Assembly (NCBI RefSeq): GCF_000428925.1 | Contig: NZ_AUAW01000014.1 | Location: 1-64,000, forward strand | Reading direction: 5' to 3' | Source of the DNA: Furfurilactobacillus rossiae DSM 15814 | GTDB taxonomy: Bacteria > Bacillota > Bacilli > Lactobacillales > Lactobacillaceae | Length of the DNA stretch: 64,000 bases | Part shown: piece by piece, positions 44,716 to 54,684 of the stretch | Layout of the letters: each line of letters starts with the position of its first letter | Position numbering within the stretch: position 1 is the first letter of the stretch | Made by a program: the position numbers and the translations under genes | Notes under the pieces: generated by a model | Database searches by the model: none | What the model was told of the DNA's origin: nothing | The model's input: the letters and a program-made list of their open reading frames with translations, nothing else

Positions 44716-46608
44716 ATGCAGGCAGACATTAAATGGTTGGATGATCCACAAGTTTTTCGTGTCGGACAATTACCCGCCCACAGTGATCACTATTGGTATC
44801 GTGATGCCGATGAGGCGCGTTCAAAGAGCAGTAGTTTTGCACAAAGCTTGGATGGTCAGTGGCAGTTTAAGTTCGCAGACCGTCCGCAACATCGACCGAT
44901 TGGCTTTTATGAACCCAACTACGATACCAGTGATTTTGGGACGATTCATGTGCCGGGGCATATTGAATTGAGCAATTATGCGCAGATTCAGTACATCAAT
45001 ACCTTGTATCCATGGGAAGGTAAAATTTATCGTCGACCAGCTTACACAATGGGATCTGATCAGACAGGCGAAGGTATGTTTAGCGAGGCACCAGACAACT
45101 CTGTCGGCGCATACATTAGGCATTTTCGTTTGGCTCCCGGCCTAAGAAATCAACGAGTGATCGTTCAGTTTGATGGCGTCGAAGAAGCCATGTATGTTTG
45201 GCTGAACGGTCATTTTCTTGGTTATGCTGAAGATAGCTTCTCGCGTTCAGAGTTTGATTTAACTGACGCCTTGGTTGACGGTGAAAATGTGCTTGCGGTA
45301 GAAGTGTTCAAACGGAGTACGGCATCGTTTTTAGAAGACCAGGATATGTTCCGCTTTTCTGGTATTTTTCGCAGTGTTAGGCTAGTCGGATTGCCGACTG
45401 TTCACGTTGCCGATATGCACATTCGACCAGTGGTTAATGAGGACTTAGACAGTGGCGAACTTAATGTGACCTTGAAACTGACTGGGGACCTGGAAAGCAA
45501 AGCGCGAGTTCATTTAACGGTGTTCGATAAAGCCGACAAACTCATCGTGGATGAAAAACGGCCTGTAGCTAAACAAATTAGTTTTGGTCACCTGCCGTTT
45601 GAGAACGTCATGTTGTGGACGCATCATAATCCAGATTTGTATCATTTAACCGTGACAATTACAGATGCGGATGCCGACCCAATTGAAGTGGTTCCTTATG
45701 ATATCGGTTTTCGAAGGTTGGAGTTGCGCAACCAAGTTATCTATCTGAATGGCAAACGACTGATTATTAATGGTGTCAACCGCCATGAATGGGATGCCGC
45801 TACTGGCCGAACCGTTTCAATGGCTGACATGAAGGCAGATTTACAAACATTTGCTGAAAACCATATCAACGCTGTCCGTACTTGTCATTATCCGGATCAA
45901 ATTCCCTGGTACTACATGTGTGATCAGGCCGGCGTGTACATGATGGCCGAAAATAATTTGGAAACTCACGGAACATGGCAAAAGATGGGGGCTGTCGAAC
46001 CTTCCGACAATGTGCCCGGCTCGTTGCCGCAATGGCGCGAAGCCGTTTTAGATCGGGCACGTAGCAATTATGAAACGTTTAAAAATCATCCTGCTATCTT
46101 ATTCTGGTCGCTTGGTAATGAATCGTACGCCGGCGACGATATTGAAGCGATGAACACTTATTACAAGACGATGGATTCGTCGCGGTTGACGCATTATGAA
46201 GGGGTTGTCCGCAATCGTAAATATGAAACTAGTATTTCTGATGTGGAGAGCCGAATGTACGCTTCGCCAGCTGAGATTCGCACGTATTTAAGTAATCAGC
46301 CAATGAAGCCATTTTTAGATTGTGAGTATATGCATGACATGGGCAATTCACTGGGTGGTTTGGGCGAATACATGGCATTACTAGATGACTTTCCGTCCTA
46401 TCAAGGTGGTTTTATTTGGGACTTCATTGACCAGGCACTGTGGGTCACGGATGAAGTTACTGGCCGACAGGTATTGCGCTATGGTGGCGATTTTGATGAT
46501 CGTCATACGGATGGTGAATTTTCTGGGGACGGATTAATGTTCGCAAATAGACAGGCAAAGCCAGCAATGCAGGAGGTACGTTATTACTATGGCCAATACG
46601 ACAACTAA
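44716..46608 (+). CDS. lacL: Beta-galactosidase large subunit LacL (GH2)
   Basis: A 630-residue large subunit of the two-part GH2 beta-galactosidase of lactobacilli. It hydrolyses lactose in the cytoplasm together with LacM. The jelly-roll N-domain is followed by the (beta/alpha)8 domain, with acid/base Glu 469 in WSLGNES and the nucleophile Glu 537 in [17 protein letters not shown] (44704-44709) fits ATG 44716 better than ATG 44710. It overlaps lacM by 20 nt in another frame, as is usual for lacLM. A cre site lies upstream. Confidence 0.96.
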   Translation: MQADIKWLDDPQVFRVGQLPAHSDHYWYRDADEARSKSSSFAQSLDGQWQFKFADRPQHRPIGFYEPNYDTSDFGTIHVPGHIELSNYAQIQYINTLYPWEGKIYRRPAYTMGSDQTGEGMFSEAPDNSVGAYIRHFRLAPGLRNQRVIVQFDGVEEAMYVWLNGHFLGYAEDSFSRSEFDLTDALVDGENVLAVEVFKRSTASFLEDQDMFRFSGIFRSVRLVGLPTVHVADMHIRPVVNEDLDSGELNVTLKLTGDLESKARVHLTVFDKADKLIVDEKRPVAKQISFGHLPFENVMLWTHHNPDLYHLTVTITDADADPIEVVPYDIGFRRLELRNQVIYLNGKRLIINGVNRHEWDAATGRTVSMADMKADLQTFAENHINAVRTCHYPDQIPWYYMCDQAGVYMMAENNLETHGTWQKMGAVEPSDNVPGSLPQWREAVLDRARSNYETFKNHPAILFWSLGNESYAGDDIEAMNTYYKTMDSSRLTHYEGVVRNRKYETSISDVESRMYASPAEIRTYLSNQPMKPFLDCEYMHDMGNSLGGLGEYMALLDDFPSYQGGFIWDFIDQALWVTDEVTGRQVLRYGGDFDDRHTDGEFSGDGLMFANRQAKPAMQEVRYYYGQYDN

Positions 46609-47563
46609 GCTTCACGTGATTTTTGGAGACGGCACGCTAGGCGTGGCAACGGAGGATGTCCATTATTTGTTTAGTTATGAAAAGGGTGGCTTGGAATCAA
46701 TCCTCAGTCACGGCAAGGAGTGGTTATATCGGCCAATTCGGCCCATTTTTTGGCGGGCAACAACTGATAATGACCGGGGCAATCATTTCTCAGAAGAATC
46801 CGCAATGTGGTTAGGTGCGGATTGCTTCACACGATGTCAGGCCATTGATGTGCAAGTCGATGGTGAGGACTTGGGGCTACCAATTGCACCGCAAAACAAT
46901 CAATTTTCAAACGATGAAATGGCCGACCGGGTTGACATTACGTTTGATTTTCAAACAGCCACAACGCCAGCAACAAAGGTGACAATGCATTATCAAATCG
47001 TTGCCAATGGTAAGGTGACACTCACGAGCCATCTGCAGGGGAACGAGGCGCTTCCTGAGCTGCCCGCGTTCGGCGTTCAATTGATCATGCCGACTGTCGC
47101 TACTGGATTTGAATATGACGGTTTGTCCGGCGAAACTTACCCGGACCGCATGGCTGGTGGCAGTCGGGGACAGTATTATGTGGCCGGTTTACCAGTGACA
47201 CCGTACTTAGTGCCTCAGGAAATGGGCATGCATATGCAAACACGATGGTTAACTGTGACCCGTCAACGAACATTGAACAATGCCGATGTTGATGCACAGC
47301 CATTTTCACTCAGCGTGGAGATGAATGATCAGCCGTTTGCGTTCAGTTGTTTACCATACACTGCAATGGAGCTTGAGGCCGCAACGCACATCGAAGAGCT
47401 GCCATTAGCAAGACGAACCGTTTTGTCGGTTTATGGAGCGGTTCGTGGCGTTGGCGGTATTGATAGTTGGGGAGCGGATGTTCAGCCACCATATCGTTTG
47501 TTTGCTGACGTGGATCGGACGTTTACGATACAAATTCACCCTGGAAATCACGTGACAGATTAG
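46589..47563 (+). CDS. lacM: Beta-galactosidase small subunit LacM (GH2)
   Basis: A 324-residue small subunit corresponding to the C-terminal domain of single-chain GH2 beta-galactosidases. [12 protein letters not shown] is at about residues 54-65, the substrate-binding loop contributed to the active site. The rest is the beta-sandwich domain 5, ending with the [16 protein letters not shown] region. The start lies inside lacL with CAGGAGG as ribosome site. A weak hairpin, AAGGGC-aggta-GCCCTT, follows at about 47580. Confidence 0.95.
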   Translation: MANTTTKLHVIFGDGTLGVATEDVHYLFSYEKGGLESILSHGKEWLYRPIRPIFWRATTDNDRGNHFSEESAMWLGADCFTRCQAIDVQVDGEDLGLPIAPQNNQFSNDEMADRVDITFDFQTATTPATKVTMHYQIVANGKVTLTSHLQGNEALPELPAFGVQLIMPTVATGFEYDGLSGETYPDRMAGGSRGQYYVAGLPVTPYLVPQEMGMHMQTRWLTVTRQRTLNNADVDAQPFSLSVEMNDQPFAFSCLPYTAMELEAATHIEELPLARRTVLSVYGAVRGVGGIDSWGADVQPPYRLFADVDRTFTIQIHPGNHVTD

Positions 47564-47702
47564 CGACTGGCGTCTGGGTTAAGGGCAGGTAGCCCTTCTA
47601 TTCTTGATGTGCGATAATATGACTAAATGTTTTTCAGTTAACAAGACGGTTTAAATGAGCAAACAGCGACCGCTAGAATGCGAAAGAAACGGGGATGAGT
47701 AA

Positions 47703-48599
47703 ATGGATCATCAAGAAGAACAAATGACCGGCATGCGATTTTTATTTGTGACAGTGCTAAATTTACTCATTACCGCGGCAGAAATTGTTGGGGGACTGTT
47801 ATCAGGTTCACTGGCCTTATTGTCAGACGCGTTTCATAACCTCGGGGATTCACTATCAATCGTATTGGGGTACGTTGCTCAACGAATTAGCGGCAAACCA
47901 CAAAACCGGCAGCGGACTTTTGGGTACAGACGTGCGGAAATTTTGGCGGCGTTCGTTAACGGACTTTTTTTGATTGGTGTTTCAATTGTTTTAATGGTTG
48001 AAGCCGCACGGCGTTTTGCCAAGCCAGAACCAATTAATGGCGATATTATGTTGATCGTCGCTGTTATCGGGTTAGCCGCTAATTTATTGTCAGCGGTGCT
48101 GATGCACCATGGTTCAAAGGATAGTTTGAATATTAAGGCGACATATTTGCATGTTCTTGCAGATGCATTGTCGTCTGTTGCCGTTATCATCGGTGGAATC
48201 TTAATTGTGCTCTTTGATATTACGTGGGTTGACCCGCTATTAACGTTATTGGTGTCGTTTTACATTATTTATGAAACCTGGCCGGTGATTCACGAAACAG
48301 TTCAAATTTTGATGCAGACTGCACCAAAATTAGATTATGATCAAATCGCTGCAGATATTGTTGAAATTCCAGGAGTGCTACGGGTTCACCATATTCACGC
48401 GTGGCTCATTGATGAAAATAAGATCGTCTTTTCAGCACATGTCAATATGAAGGATGTCAAACTGAGTGAGGTGGAAAAGACCGTTGCCCAGATTTCCAGT
48501 ATGTTGACGGAACGGTATCACATTTGTCACGTAACCATTCAGCCTGAAGTCCACCACGGTGAGACTGACGCGCTGTTTGTTAACAAGGATAAAGTGTAA
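47703..48599 (+). CDS. Cation diffusion facilitator (zinc/cadmium-type exporter)
   Basis: A 298-residue CDF transporter with six membrane helices. The metal-binding pairs are D42/H45-D49 (LLSDAFHNLGDS) in helix 2 and H150-D154 (HVLADALSSV) in helix 5. The C-terminal cytoplasmic domain covers about residues 210-298. The HxxxD pattern in both helices fits the zinc-transporting group. It exports divalent metal in exchange for protons. It has a short histidine-containing N-terminus. No metal regulator gene is adjacent. Confidence 0.92.
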   Translation: MDHQEEQMTGMRFLFVTVLNLLITAAEIVGGLLSGSLALLSDAFHNLGDSLSIVLGYVAQRISGKPQNRQRTFGYRRAEILAAFVNGLFLIGVSIVLMVEAARRFAKPEPINGDIMLIVAVIGLAANLLSAVLMHHGSKDSLNIKATYLHVLADALSSVAVIIGGILIVLFDITWVDPLLTLLVSFYIIYETWPVIHETVQILMQTAPKLDYDQIAADIVEIPGVLRVHHIHAWLIDENKIVFSAHVNMKDVKLSEVEKTVAQISSMLTERYHICHVTIQPEVHHGETDALFVNKDKV

Positions 48600-48614
48600 A
48601 TAAATTTAGATACA

Positions 48615-48659
48615 ACAATGGCTCATTTCACTATGTCTTGTAGTGAAATGGGCCATTGT
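48615..48659. terminator. Hairpin between convergent genes
   Basis: ACAATGGCtCATTTCACTA pairs with TAGTGAAATGgGCCATTGT. The T run is poor but the stem is long. It separates the CDF gene (+) from the small gene on the minus strand. Confidence 0.75.
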
Positions 48660-48675
48660 CTGTTAAGTATGCGGG

Positions 48676-49020
48676 TTATGATTTAGATAATGCTGCAAAG
48701 TGTTGATCATACCATGTTGACCAGTCAGTTTCCGGATTACCGGTGGAATGGAACTTGACACCGATTTCATCAAGTAGACGAATATAATCGTTCTTACTGA
48801 ATTGAATACTGGTATCGCGTTCACGTTCCGGTGTAAAAGAACGATTTGTTGCTAATTCACGGTTGATGTCTTGAATATACCCGTGTTGTTGGTCGTACTG
48901 TGTAATCAATTCCAAGTTGTTCCGCCGCCAAAGCGTGATGTAAAAGTTGGCGAAATCGGTTAGGGCCGTTGTTTGTGCGGATTCATCGAGTTCGTCAACA
49001 GGGACTAAGTTTTCTGCCAT
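48676..49020 (-). CDS. Small unknown protein
   Basis: A 114-residue hydrophilic protein starting MAENLVPVDELDES, with an aromatic helix (LTDFANFYITLWRRNNLELI) and the ending WSTWYDQHFAALSKS. No membrane segment and no motif I recognise. GGAGG is 8 nt before ATG 49020, which is preferred over the in-frame ATG at 49047. Single-gene unit. Confidence 0.75.
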   Translation of the reverse strand: MAENLVPVDELDESAQTTALTDFANFYITLWRRNNLELITQYDQQHGYIQDINRELATNRSFTPERERDTSIQFSKNDYIRLLDEIGVKFHSTGNPETDWSTWYDQHFAALSKS

Positions 49021-49325
49021 GTTGAGAGCCTCCATATGTTTGTTCACTAACTATTCTAGCACTTTTGGTGAAAAGCCGATGCCGAGAGGGTTGGGGACAG
49101 GGGATAGCGTGACTTTTTGCAAAAAAGTTGTCTGTTATTTTGTGTTTCTGTTTATAAAATATGGTAAAGAAAGCAGTCTATATGATACAATGACTACTGT
49201 ACTTTGGTAAGGGAATGATGGTCAGGTCGGTTCATGTTTTGGTGTTACCAGTCCCCATTTGCACCAGTTCCAATTTACATAAAACACTTAGACTGCGTGC
49301 AAACGCAACAGGAGGACTCATTAAC
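49021..49325 (+). promoter_or_regulatory. Leader region of the cold-shock gene
   Basis: 305 nt between the divergent small gene and csp. A -10-like TACAAT/TATGAT region at about 49180-49190 would give a leader of about 135 nt. Long structured leaders are typical of csp mRNAs, where they sense temperature. The ribosome site is AGGAGG, 9-10 nt before the ATG. Confidence 0.45.
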
Positions 49326-49529
49326 ATGTCAGAACAAGGTACTGTTAAATGGTTTAACGCCGACAAAGGCTTTGGTTTCATTACTCGCGAAAGTGGTGAC
49401 GATGTATTCGTTCACTTCTCAGCTATCCAAGGTGACGGCTTCAAGACGCTTGAAGAAGGCCAATCTGTTAGCTTCGACGTTGAAGAAAGCGACCGTGGCC
49501 CACAAGCTGCTAACGTTGTTAAAAACTAA
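49326..49529 (+). CDS. csp: Cold-shock protein (CspA family)
   Basis: A 67-residue single cold-shock domain. RNP1 KGFGFI is at 14-19 and RNP2 VFVHF at 27-31. It binds single-stranded RNA and DNA and acts as an RNA chaperone. Strong codon bias and a good AGGAGG site fit high expression. Two hairpins follow at 49548 and 49584. Confidence 0.96.
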   Translation: MSEQGTVKWFNADKGFGFITRESGDDVFVHFSAIQGDGFKTLEEGQSVSFDVEESDRGPQAANVVKN

Positions 49530-49547
49530 TTAATAATTCAAATAATG

Positions 49548-49628
49548 GTGTTAACTCCTAGGGTTAACACTTTGATGTGAATGAAAAACGACATCTGTAT
49601 CTCTTACGAGATGCGGCTGTCGTTTTTT
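49548..49628 (+). terminator. Double terminator after csp
   Basis: First hairpin GTGTTAAC with GTTAACAC (49548-49570). Second hairpin AAAACGACA with TGTCGTTTT and an inner CATCT/AGATG stem, ending in T7 (49584-49628). Confidence 0.85.
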
Positions 49629-49677
49629 TGTATGATATGTTTTAAGGTTCTAAAATTTGTTAAGGAAGTGATCATGG

Positions 49678-50433
49678 GTGGATGAAGCACAATTAGTCAT
49701 GGATACAGCGTTGTTGGCTGGGCAAATATTGCTAGCAAACGGGTCTGAAATTGCGCGTGTTGAAGATACAATGCAGCGAATTGCGGACAACGCTGGTTAT
49801 CGGTATGCAAACATCTTTGTGTTGCTGACCGGCATAACCATGTCCTTACCAGACGGTGAGTCAACACAGGTGCGACCGATTCACAGCCGAACGATCGACC
49901 TTGAAAAAGTGGCCCAGGTTAACACGTTGTCACGTCAGTTTGCCAGCGACGAAATTGATTTACCCACATTTTATCAACAATTACGCCAAATTGAAGTCGC
50001 CGTGCCCACATTTCCGTTTTGGTTACAGGAATTGGCCGCAATCGTTGTCAGTATGACACTCATGGTGGCCTTCACTGGTATTGATGCGCCTGTTAAATTA
50101 CTGTTTGCAATGTTGGCTGGTGGGGGCGGGTATGCTGTTTTCTACTATGTGAATCATGAATTGCGTGTCCGCTTCTTGAGCGAATTTCTGGCTTCACTGG
50201 TAATTGGCTTCGTGGCCTATGTGGGCATTCGTTGGCTTGGCTTTACGCATGCTGCTGGCGATGCGGTCATTATCGGTGCATTGATGCCGTTAGTCCCTGG
50301 TGTGCCTATTATGAACGCGTTTAGTGACACGATGTCGGGTAATTATTTAAGTGGTCCAGCCCGGGCAGTTGAGGCCGTCTTATCAGTATGTGCGATTGGT
50401 CTAGGTATCGCGATTATGGTAAGTCTGTGGTGA
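49678..50433 (+). CDS. Threonine/serine exporter, ThrE N-terminal half (DUF1212)
   Basis: A 251-residue protein. The cytoplasmic N-terminal ThrE domain (about 1-115; AGQILLANGSEIARVEDTM is the conserved part) is followed by five membrane helices. GALMPLVPGVPIMNAFSDTM is the family signature. The partner gene at 50478 supplies the second half, as in the split YjjP/YjjB type. The start is GTG 49678 with AAGGA about 10 nt upstream. Confidence 0.9.
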   Translation: MDEAQLVMDTALLAGQILLANGSEIARVEDTMQRIADNAGYRYANIFVLLTGITMSLPDGESTQVRPIHSRTIDLEKVAQVNTLSRQFASDEIDLPTFYQQLRQIEVAVPTFPFWLQELAAIVVSMTLMVAFTGIDAPVKLLFAMLAGGGGYAVFYYVNHELRVRFLSEFLASLVIGFVAYVGIRWLGFTHAAGDAVIIGALMPLVPGVPIMNAFSDTMSGNYLSGPARAVEAVLSVCAIGLGIAIMVSLW

Positions 50434-50477
50434 AAAATGCAAGCAACGTAACACTTTCCAATTAGGAGATTCTGTTA

Positions 50478-50945
50478 ATGATACATATCATAATTGAAGG
50501 GATTCTCGCCTATGCCGCGACAGTCGGTTTTGGCATTATTCTGAATATTCCTCGTCATGCTCTAAATGTTGCCGGCTGGATTGGTGCGGCGGGATGGGCA
50601 GTGTATGAACTAATTGTTTTAAGATCTGGCGCGCAGATTCCGTTAGCACAAATGGCAATTGGCATGCTGACGGCTGGTTTACTAATCGGCGTTTTAAGTA
50701 ACTGGGCGGCTCGCGTCAAACACATGCCAGTAATTTTATTTAATATTCCTAGTTTGGTGCCATTGGTGCCTGGTGGGCAGGCCTATCAAGTTATTCGTAA
50801 CCTTGTTACCGGTCATGGCACCATTGCGTTAGATTACTTAGGTCAGGTTATTGCGATCGCAGGGATGATAGCGCTGGGGTTCTTACTGTCTGAATTACTT
50901 GTTCGAATAACGTATCGATTACGGCACACTTTAAAAACAAAATAA
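50478..50945 (+). CDS. Threonine/serine exporter, small membrane half (DUF3815)
   Basis: A 155-residue membrane protein of about four helices with the family signature FNIPSLVPLVPGGQAYQVIRNL. It pairs with the protein at 49678 to form a ThrE-like amino acid exporter. TTAGGAG lies before the ATG and the gap is 44 nt, so the two genes form an operon. Confidence 0.9.
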   Translation: MIHIIIEGILAYAATVGFGIILNIPRHALNVAGWIGAAGWAVYELIVLRSGAQIPLAQMAIGMLTAGLLIGVLSNWAARVKHMPVILFNIPSLVPLVPGGQAYQVIRNLVTGHGTIALDYLGQVIAIAGMIALGFLLSELLVRITYRLRHTLKTK

Positions 50946-50949
50946 AAGA

Positions 50950-51001
50950 AGTTAATCAGGCTAATGCACTTAAAGTGCCGAGCCTGATTAACTCCTTTTT
51001 A
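50950..51001. terminator. Bidirectional terminator
   Basis: AGTTAATCAGGCT pairs with AGCCTGATTAACT and an inner CACTT/AAGTG, with a T-rich tail. It serves the exporter genes (+) and the LCP gene (-). Confidence 0.85.
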
Positions 51002-51014
51002 GTTGCATTAAATT

Positions 51015-52355
51015 CTAGTAGCCATAACCGGTGTAACCGCCAGTTTGATCGGCATCAGAGCCTGTCGCATTGGCACCCGTTGTTTGACTAGTGGAGTCCG
51101 TATTATCAGCACCATAGTTAGGATCGAGATCAGCAGCACTGGAGTCACTACTGTATGCCTTACTGTATTCGGAAGCGGTATTGGTATCGGCGCCCCAAGT
51201 TGACTTCGTATCGGCTGTTTCGCCATAGCCAATTGGTGGTTCGTAGACACTGAGCGCTTCTGGTACCGTGTTGGCAAAACGTTTACCGGTGGTTGCTTTG
51301 GACAGACCAAGTTGTTTGCGCAACTTGTTGGTAACACGCTGTTTTTCAGTCGTTGGCAAAACTTCGAAGCTTTGACCAGCAATCTCGTCACTGGCACCTT
51401 GAACGTGGTCAGAAACAATGTGCTTGGTTGCGGCCCGGTAAGTGTTAGCTAGAGTTAACATGTCACCGAATGTGAAATCAGTGCGTGACTGGCTGGCAAT
51501 GGAATCCAGAAAATCTTGATTTAACAGGTTGGTCAAGTTACTACTCTTTTTTAAGAGGGCAGTGATGACGATTCGTTGACGAAGGGTACGACCATAGTCA
51601 CTCTCAGGGTCTTGATAACGCATCCGCGTGAATTTCAACGCTTGTGCACCGTTAACATGCATCTTTTTACCCTTTGTAAAGTGTTGATTCTCATACGTGA
51701 AGGTCAAAGGTGGCACAATGTCGATACCGCCGACTTTATTGATAACTTTTTCCAGGCCACCCATGTTTAACAGGGCGTAGTAGTCAATTGGCACATTAAA
51801 CATACGGGAAGTCGTTGAGATAGCCGCCTTTGTTTGACCAAAGTAGTAGGCAGCGTTTATCTTTGTTGGAAATTCCTCTTCGTGTCCGGTGATGGAAACC
51901 AGTGAGTCACGAGGGATGCTGACCATGGTTGTTGTCTTCGTCTTAGGGTTGACTGTAACCAGCATCATCGAGTCCGTCCGTCCGCCAGCCCAAGTCTTTG
52001 AGTCACGGCCGAGGGCACCAACGTCAGTACCCATCAACAGAATGGAAATTGGCTTACCTTGCTTGATTAACTTACTAACGTTTCGCGCTTTTGCGCCACT
52101 GACAGAATCAAACATTTCATTACTGGTATGTTTGATATTACTGTACATCTTGTAACCGAAACCACCGCCGATAATTAAGATAATACCAATAATGGCAAAA
52201 AAAGTGTTTCGGATCGGGTGTTTGTGCGGTCGCTGTGGACGTTTGGGACCACTGCTTATTGCGCCATCACCAGCAGGTGCGTCATTAGTAAAGTGATTGC
52301 CCTGAGTGCGGCGATCCGCTCGACTCATTCGCGAATCGTTATTATTGTTATCCAT
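51015..52355 (-). CDS. LytR-CpsA-Psr (LCP) family cell-wall ligase
   Basis: A 446-residue protein. The hydrophilic N-terminus (1-47) is followed by one membrane helix (about 48-70) and an extracellular LCP domain. That domain shows LLMGTDV, GGRTDSMMLVTVNPKTK, MVSIPRDSLV and KFTRMRYQDPESDYGRTLRQ with its conserved Arg residues. A long Ser/Thr/Asp/Gly-rich C-terminal tail (about 370-446) ends it. LCP enzymes attach teichoic acids or polysaccharides to peptidoglycan. It is followed upstream by the DUF1634 gene, 13 nt away. Confidence 0.93.
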   Translation of the reverse strand: MDNNNNDSRMSRADRRTQGNHFTNDAPAGDGAISSGPKRPQRPHKHPIRNTFFAIIGIILIIGGGFGYKMYSNIKHTSNEMFDSVSGAKARNVSKLIKQGKPISILLMGTDVGALGRDSKTWAGGRTDSMMLVTVNPKTKTTTMVSIPRDSLVSITGHEEEFPTKINAAYYFGQTKAAISTTSRMFNVPIDYYALLNMGGLEKVINKVGGIDIVPPLTFTYENQHFTKGKKMHVNGAQALKFTRMRYQDPESDYGRTLRQRIVITALLKKSSNLTNLLNQDFLDSIASQSRTDFTFGDMLTLANTYRAATKHIVSDHVQGASDEIAGQSFEVLPTTEKQRVTNKLRKQLGLSKATTGKRFANTVPEALSVYEPPIGYGETADTKSTWGADTNTASEYSKAYSSDSSAADLDPNYGADNTDSTSQTTGANATGSDADQTGGYTGYGY

Positions 52356-52368
52356 GTAAGCCTCCGAG

Positions 52369-52758
52369 TTAGCTGTGTCCGATAAATAAAGCGAATAACA
52401 GAATCACGAGCACGGCAGAGGTAATCCAAACGTACAGGGAATCTTTTTCCACGTAAAACGCGTAAATTGAAACAACAACACGTAATACAGGGGTCAGTAT
52501 CAGACAGAATAATCCGAGCATCATGACAGAACCAGATTTAAATGACAATAATCCGGTGGCAATTGCAGTGATCGTCACGGCACCGTGACTGGGTAAACCA
52601 GTCGAGCCCTGAATTCCATAAGCAATAAAACCAATTAGCATGATAACTGCAGAAATAATAACTCCTATTCTAAGGATTTGACCAATCATAATCTCAACTT
52701 GGGCCATTTCTTTAGAAATCTTTTCCTCTTCTGCGTTTTTTGCGTCTTTATTGTCCAT
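52369..52758 (-). CDS. DUF1634 membrane protein
   Basis: A 129-residue protein with three membrane helices after a charged N-terminus, matching DUF1634. Such proteins are commonly encoded next to TauE/SafE permeases and may be an accessory subunit; here its start overlaps the stop of the TauE gene (TAATG). The role is not known. Confidence 0.85.
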   Translation of the reverse strand: MDNKDAKNAEEEKISKEMAQVEIMIGQILRIGVIISAVIMLIGFIAYGIQGSTGLPSHGAVTITAIATGLLSFKSGSVMMLGLFCLILTPVLRVVVSIYAFYVEKDSLYVWITSAVLVILLFALFIGHS

Positions 52759-53600
52759 TAAATGTTCACCCCGAATCCTTTAAGAAACATTTGGAGACCA
52801 ATGTAGAAGATAATCGGAACGAAAATGATGCGAATCCATCGTGATGGCAAAATCTGCATGATTCGTGATCCCATTGTTGCGCCAACCAAGATACCTAGCG
52901 CCAGTGGAACGGCGATTAGGGGTTGAATCGAACCGTTGAAGAAATATACGGTGGCTGAAGCTGCCGCGGTAACACCCATCATAAGGTTACTCGTAGAAGT
53001 AGACGGCTTGAGCGGCATCTTCATGAAGGTGTCCAAGGCCATCACCTTAAAGGCACCTGATCCAATACCCAGCAAACCGCTGGCAATCCCGGCGCCAAAC
53101 ATCACAGTGGCCCCAGCAGGCACATGTTCAACTTGGTAATCTACAGTTTTGTCAGCCGCTTTATCATAATAACTACTGTTTAATTCGAGTTTTTCGGCAA
53201 TTGGATCCGGGTGCACACGCCGAAGAATCTCACTGCCAGCCCGCAGTTTGCGAATCATGTTGTAGCCGGAGTAAATTAATAACAATCCAAAAATTAAGTA
53301 CAAGACAACAGGGCTCAAAATACCATTCAAGATGGCCCCGAGGATGGCACCAATAGTTGTAAAAATTTCCAAAAACATTGCCACTCGTAAGTTCAATACG
53401 TTATCACGTAAATAGGCAATGGTGGCGCCAGAACTGGTCGCGATAACGGCAATGATACTGGCACCAATCGCATACTTGATGTTAATCCCCATTGCCAATG
53501 TAAGTACAGGGGTGATGATAATACCACCACCGAGGCCAAGGATTGCACCGGCAATACCGGCAATTAAACCCACGGCCAACATAATAATTACTTGTGTCAT
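52758..53600 (-). CDS. TauE/SafE-family permease
   Basis: A 280-residue membrane protein of the TauE/SafE (former DUF81) family. The first helix contains GLIAGIAGAILGLGGGIIITPVL, and a second copy of the signature is FGAGIASGLLGIGSGAFKVMAL. The family exports or imports sulfur-containing organic anions such as sulfite or sulfoacetate; the substrate here is unknown. ATG 53600 follows AAAGGAG; the frame extends 30 codons further without support. It forms an operon with DUF1634 and possibly the LCP gene. Confidence 0.9.
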   Translation of the reverse strand: MTQVIIMLAVGLIAGIAGAILGLGGGIIITPVLTLAMGINIKYAIGASIIAVIATSSGATIAYLRDNVLNLRVAMFLEIFTTIGAILGAILNGILSPVVLYLIFGLLLIYSGYNMIRKLRAGSEILRRVHPDPIAEKLELNSSYYDKAADKTVDYQVEHVPAGATVMFGAGIASGLLGIGSGAFKVMALDTFMKMPLKPSTSTSNLMMGVTAAASATVYFFNGSIQPLIAVPLALGILVGATMGSRIMQILPSRWIRIIFVPIIFYIGLQMFLKGFGVNI

Positions 53601-53807
53601 GAAGGCTCTCCTTTGATTAGGTGCTACCTTTTGAGCACCCCTCTGTGCTATTACTTTAGCACGAAAGGATAACAAACGCCTTGTTATCATGTTCTGTAAG
53701 CGATGCCATTTAAAATTGTTTAATTTTGACTAAAAGTATTAAGAAAAGGTTAAGTGCTTAAGGGTGATTAAAACCATTAAGCAACTTATAAAAGAGCAAT
53801 TTTTATG

Positions 53808-53816
53808 TGCTATACT
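53808..53816 (+). promoter_or_regulatory. Extended -10 of the PAP2 gene
   Basis: TG-c-TATACT at 53808-53816, 56 nt before the start. The rest of 53601-53872 is AT-rich without a gene. Confidence 0.5.
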
Positions 53817-53872
53817 TTGTCGATGGTTATTAATGACCGAATACATACCCTGAGTGACGGGTGGAGGTACAC

Positions 53873-54544
53873 ATGCTTATTGAAAAGGAACGTGGTCGCG
53901 GTGCAATTTTAGCTGTCACGACCGTCTTATTTTTATTCCTGGCGATTGCCGCAATGCGTCAGTCCCAAATTTTATCACTGATTGATTCTGAACTCATTTC
54001 GCACGTTCATCATGATAGTACAGCGCTAACTGGCGTTTTTAAACTCATTACTACGCTAGCAAGTCCAACGTTGGATTTACTATATATGATAATTATTGCC
54101 GGGATACTTTGGGGATTTAAATACAAAATTCCTGCGTTGTGGGCAATAGGGTACGGCTTTGGTGGCAATGTTCTTGGTACCATCATCAAGAAAATTGTTG
54201 CGCGTCAACGTCCGGTAGGTCACATGGCTAGCGACGATGGCTACAGTTTTCCGTCAGGGCACGTTTTGGGCACGTTCATGGTTGCCGCAATTTTATTTTT
54301 AGTTGTTTTGCCACTGATGCAAAACAACTTGCAAAGATTATTGATTCAAACGATCTTGTGCCTTTGGGTATTGCTAGTTATGTTTAGTCGAGTTTACTTG
54401 CAGGCACATTATGCAACCGATACGATTGGTGCTGTTCTGTTAGCGTATGCCTGGTTGCAGGGTGCTGAATACTTGTATGTTTGGTTAGCACCGAAGTTAA
54501 AACAAGTTAAATTTCTCAGTAATTCTCGAGGCGTTGAGGATTAA
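53873..54544 (+). CDS. PAP2-family membrane phosphatase
   Basis: A 223-residue membrane protein with the three acid-phosphatase motifs: KKIVARQRP (about 110-118), PSGH (about 130-133) and SRVYLQAHYATD (about 175-186), between about six helices. The family removes phosphate from lipid substrates such as undecaprenyl pyrophosphate or phosphatidylglycerol phosphate. GGAGG is 7 nt before ATG 53873. Confidence 0.92.
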   Translation: MLIEKERGRGAILAVTTVLFLFLAIAAMRQSQILSLIDSELISHVHHDSTALTGVFKLITTLASPTLDLLYMIIIAGILWGFKYKIPALWAIGYGFGGNVLGTIIKKIVARQRPVGHMASDDGYSFPSGHVLGTFMVAAILFLVVLPLMQNNLQRLLIQTILCLWVLLVMFSRVYLQAHYATDTIGAVLLAYAWLQGAEYLYVWLAPKLKQVKFLSNSRGVED

Positions 54545-54600
54545 CCAATTGATATAAGGTGAAGCGGGCATAACAAGGCCCAGCTTTCTTAGGCAAAACA

Positions 54601-54640
54601 AAAACGACGTTCATGGAAAAATCCATGAACGTCGTTTTTT
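54601..54640. terminator. Strong bidirectional terminator
   Basis: A 17-bp perfect stem (AAAACGACGTTCATGGA and its complement) with A and T tails between convergent PAP2 and rpiA genes. Confidence 0.93.
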
Positions 54641-54684
54641 CGCTTTTGTGTGATTAGAATGCTGTTTGACCGCTTGTTAGTAAA

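Noticed and set aside
51008-51418. 136-codon frame inside the LCP gene
   Set aside because: Same strand as the LCP gene but a shifted frame over its low-complexity tail; no ribosome site or family resemblance.
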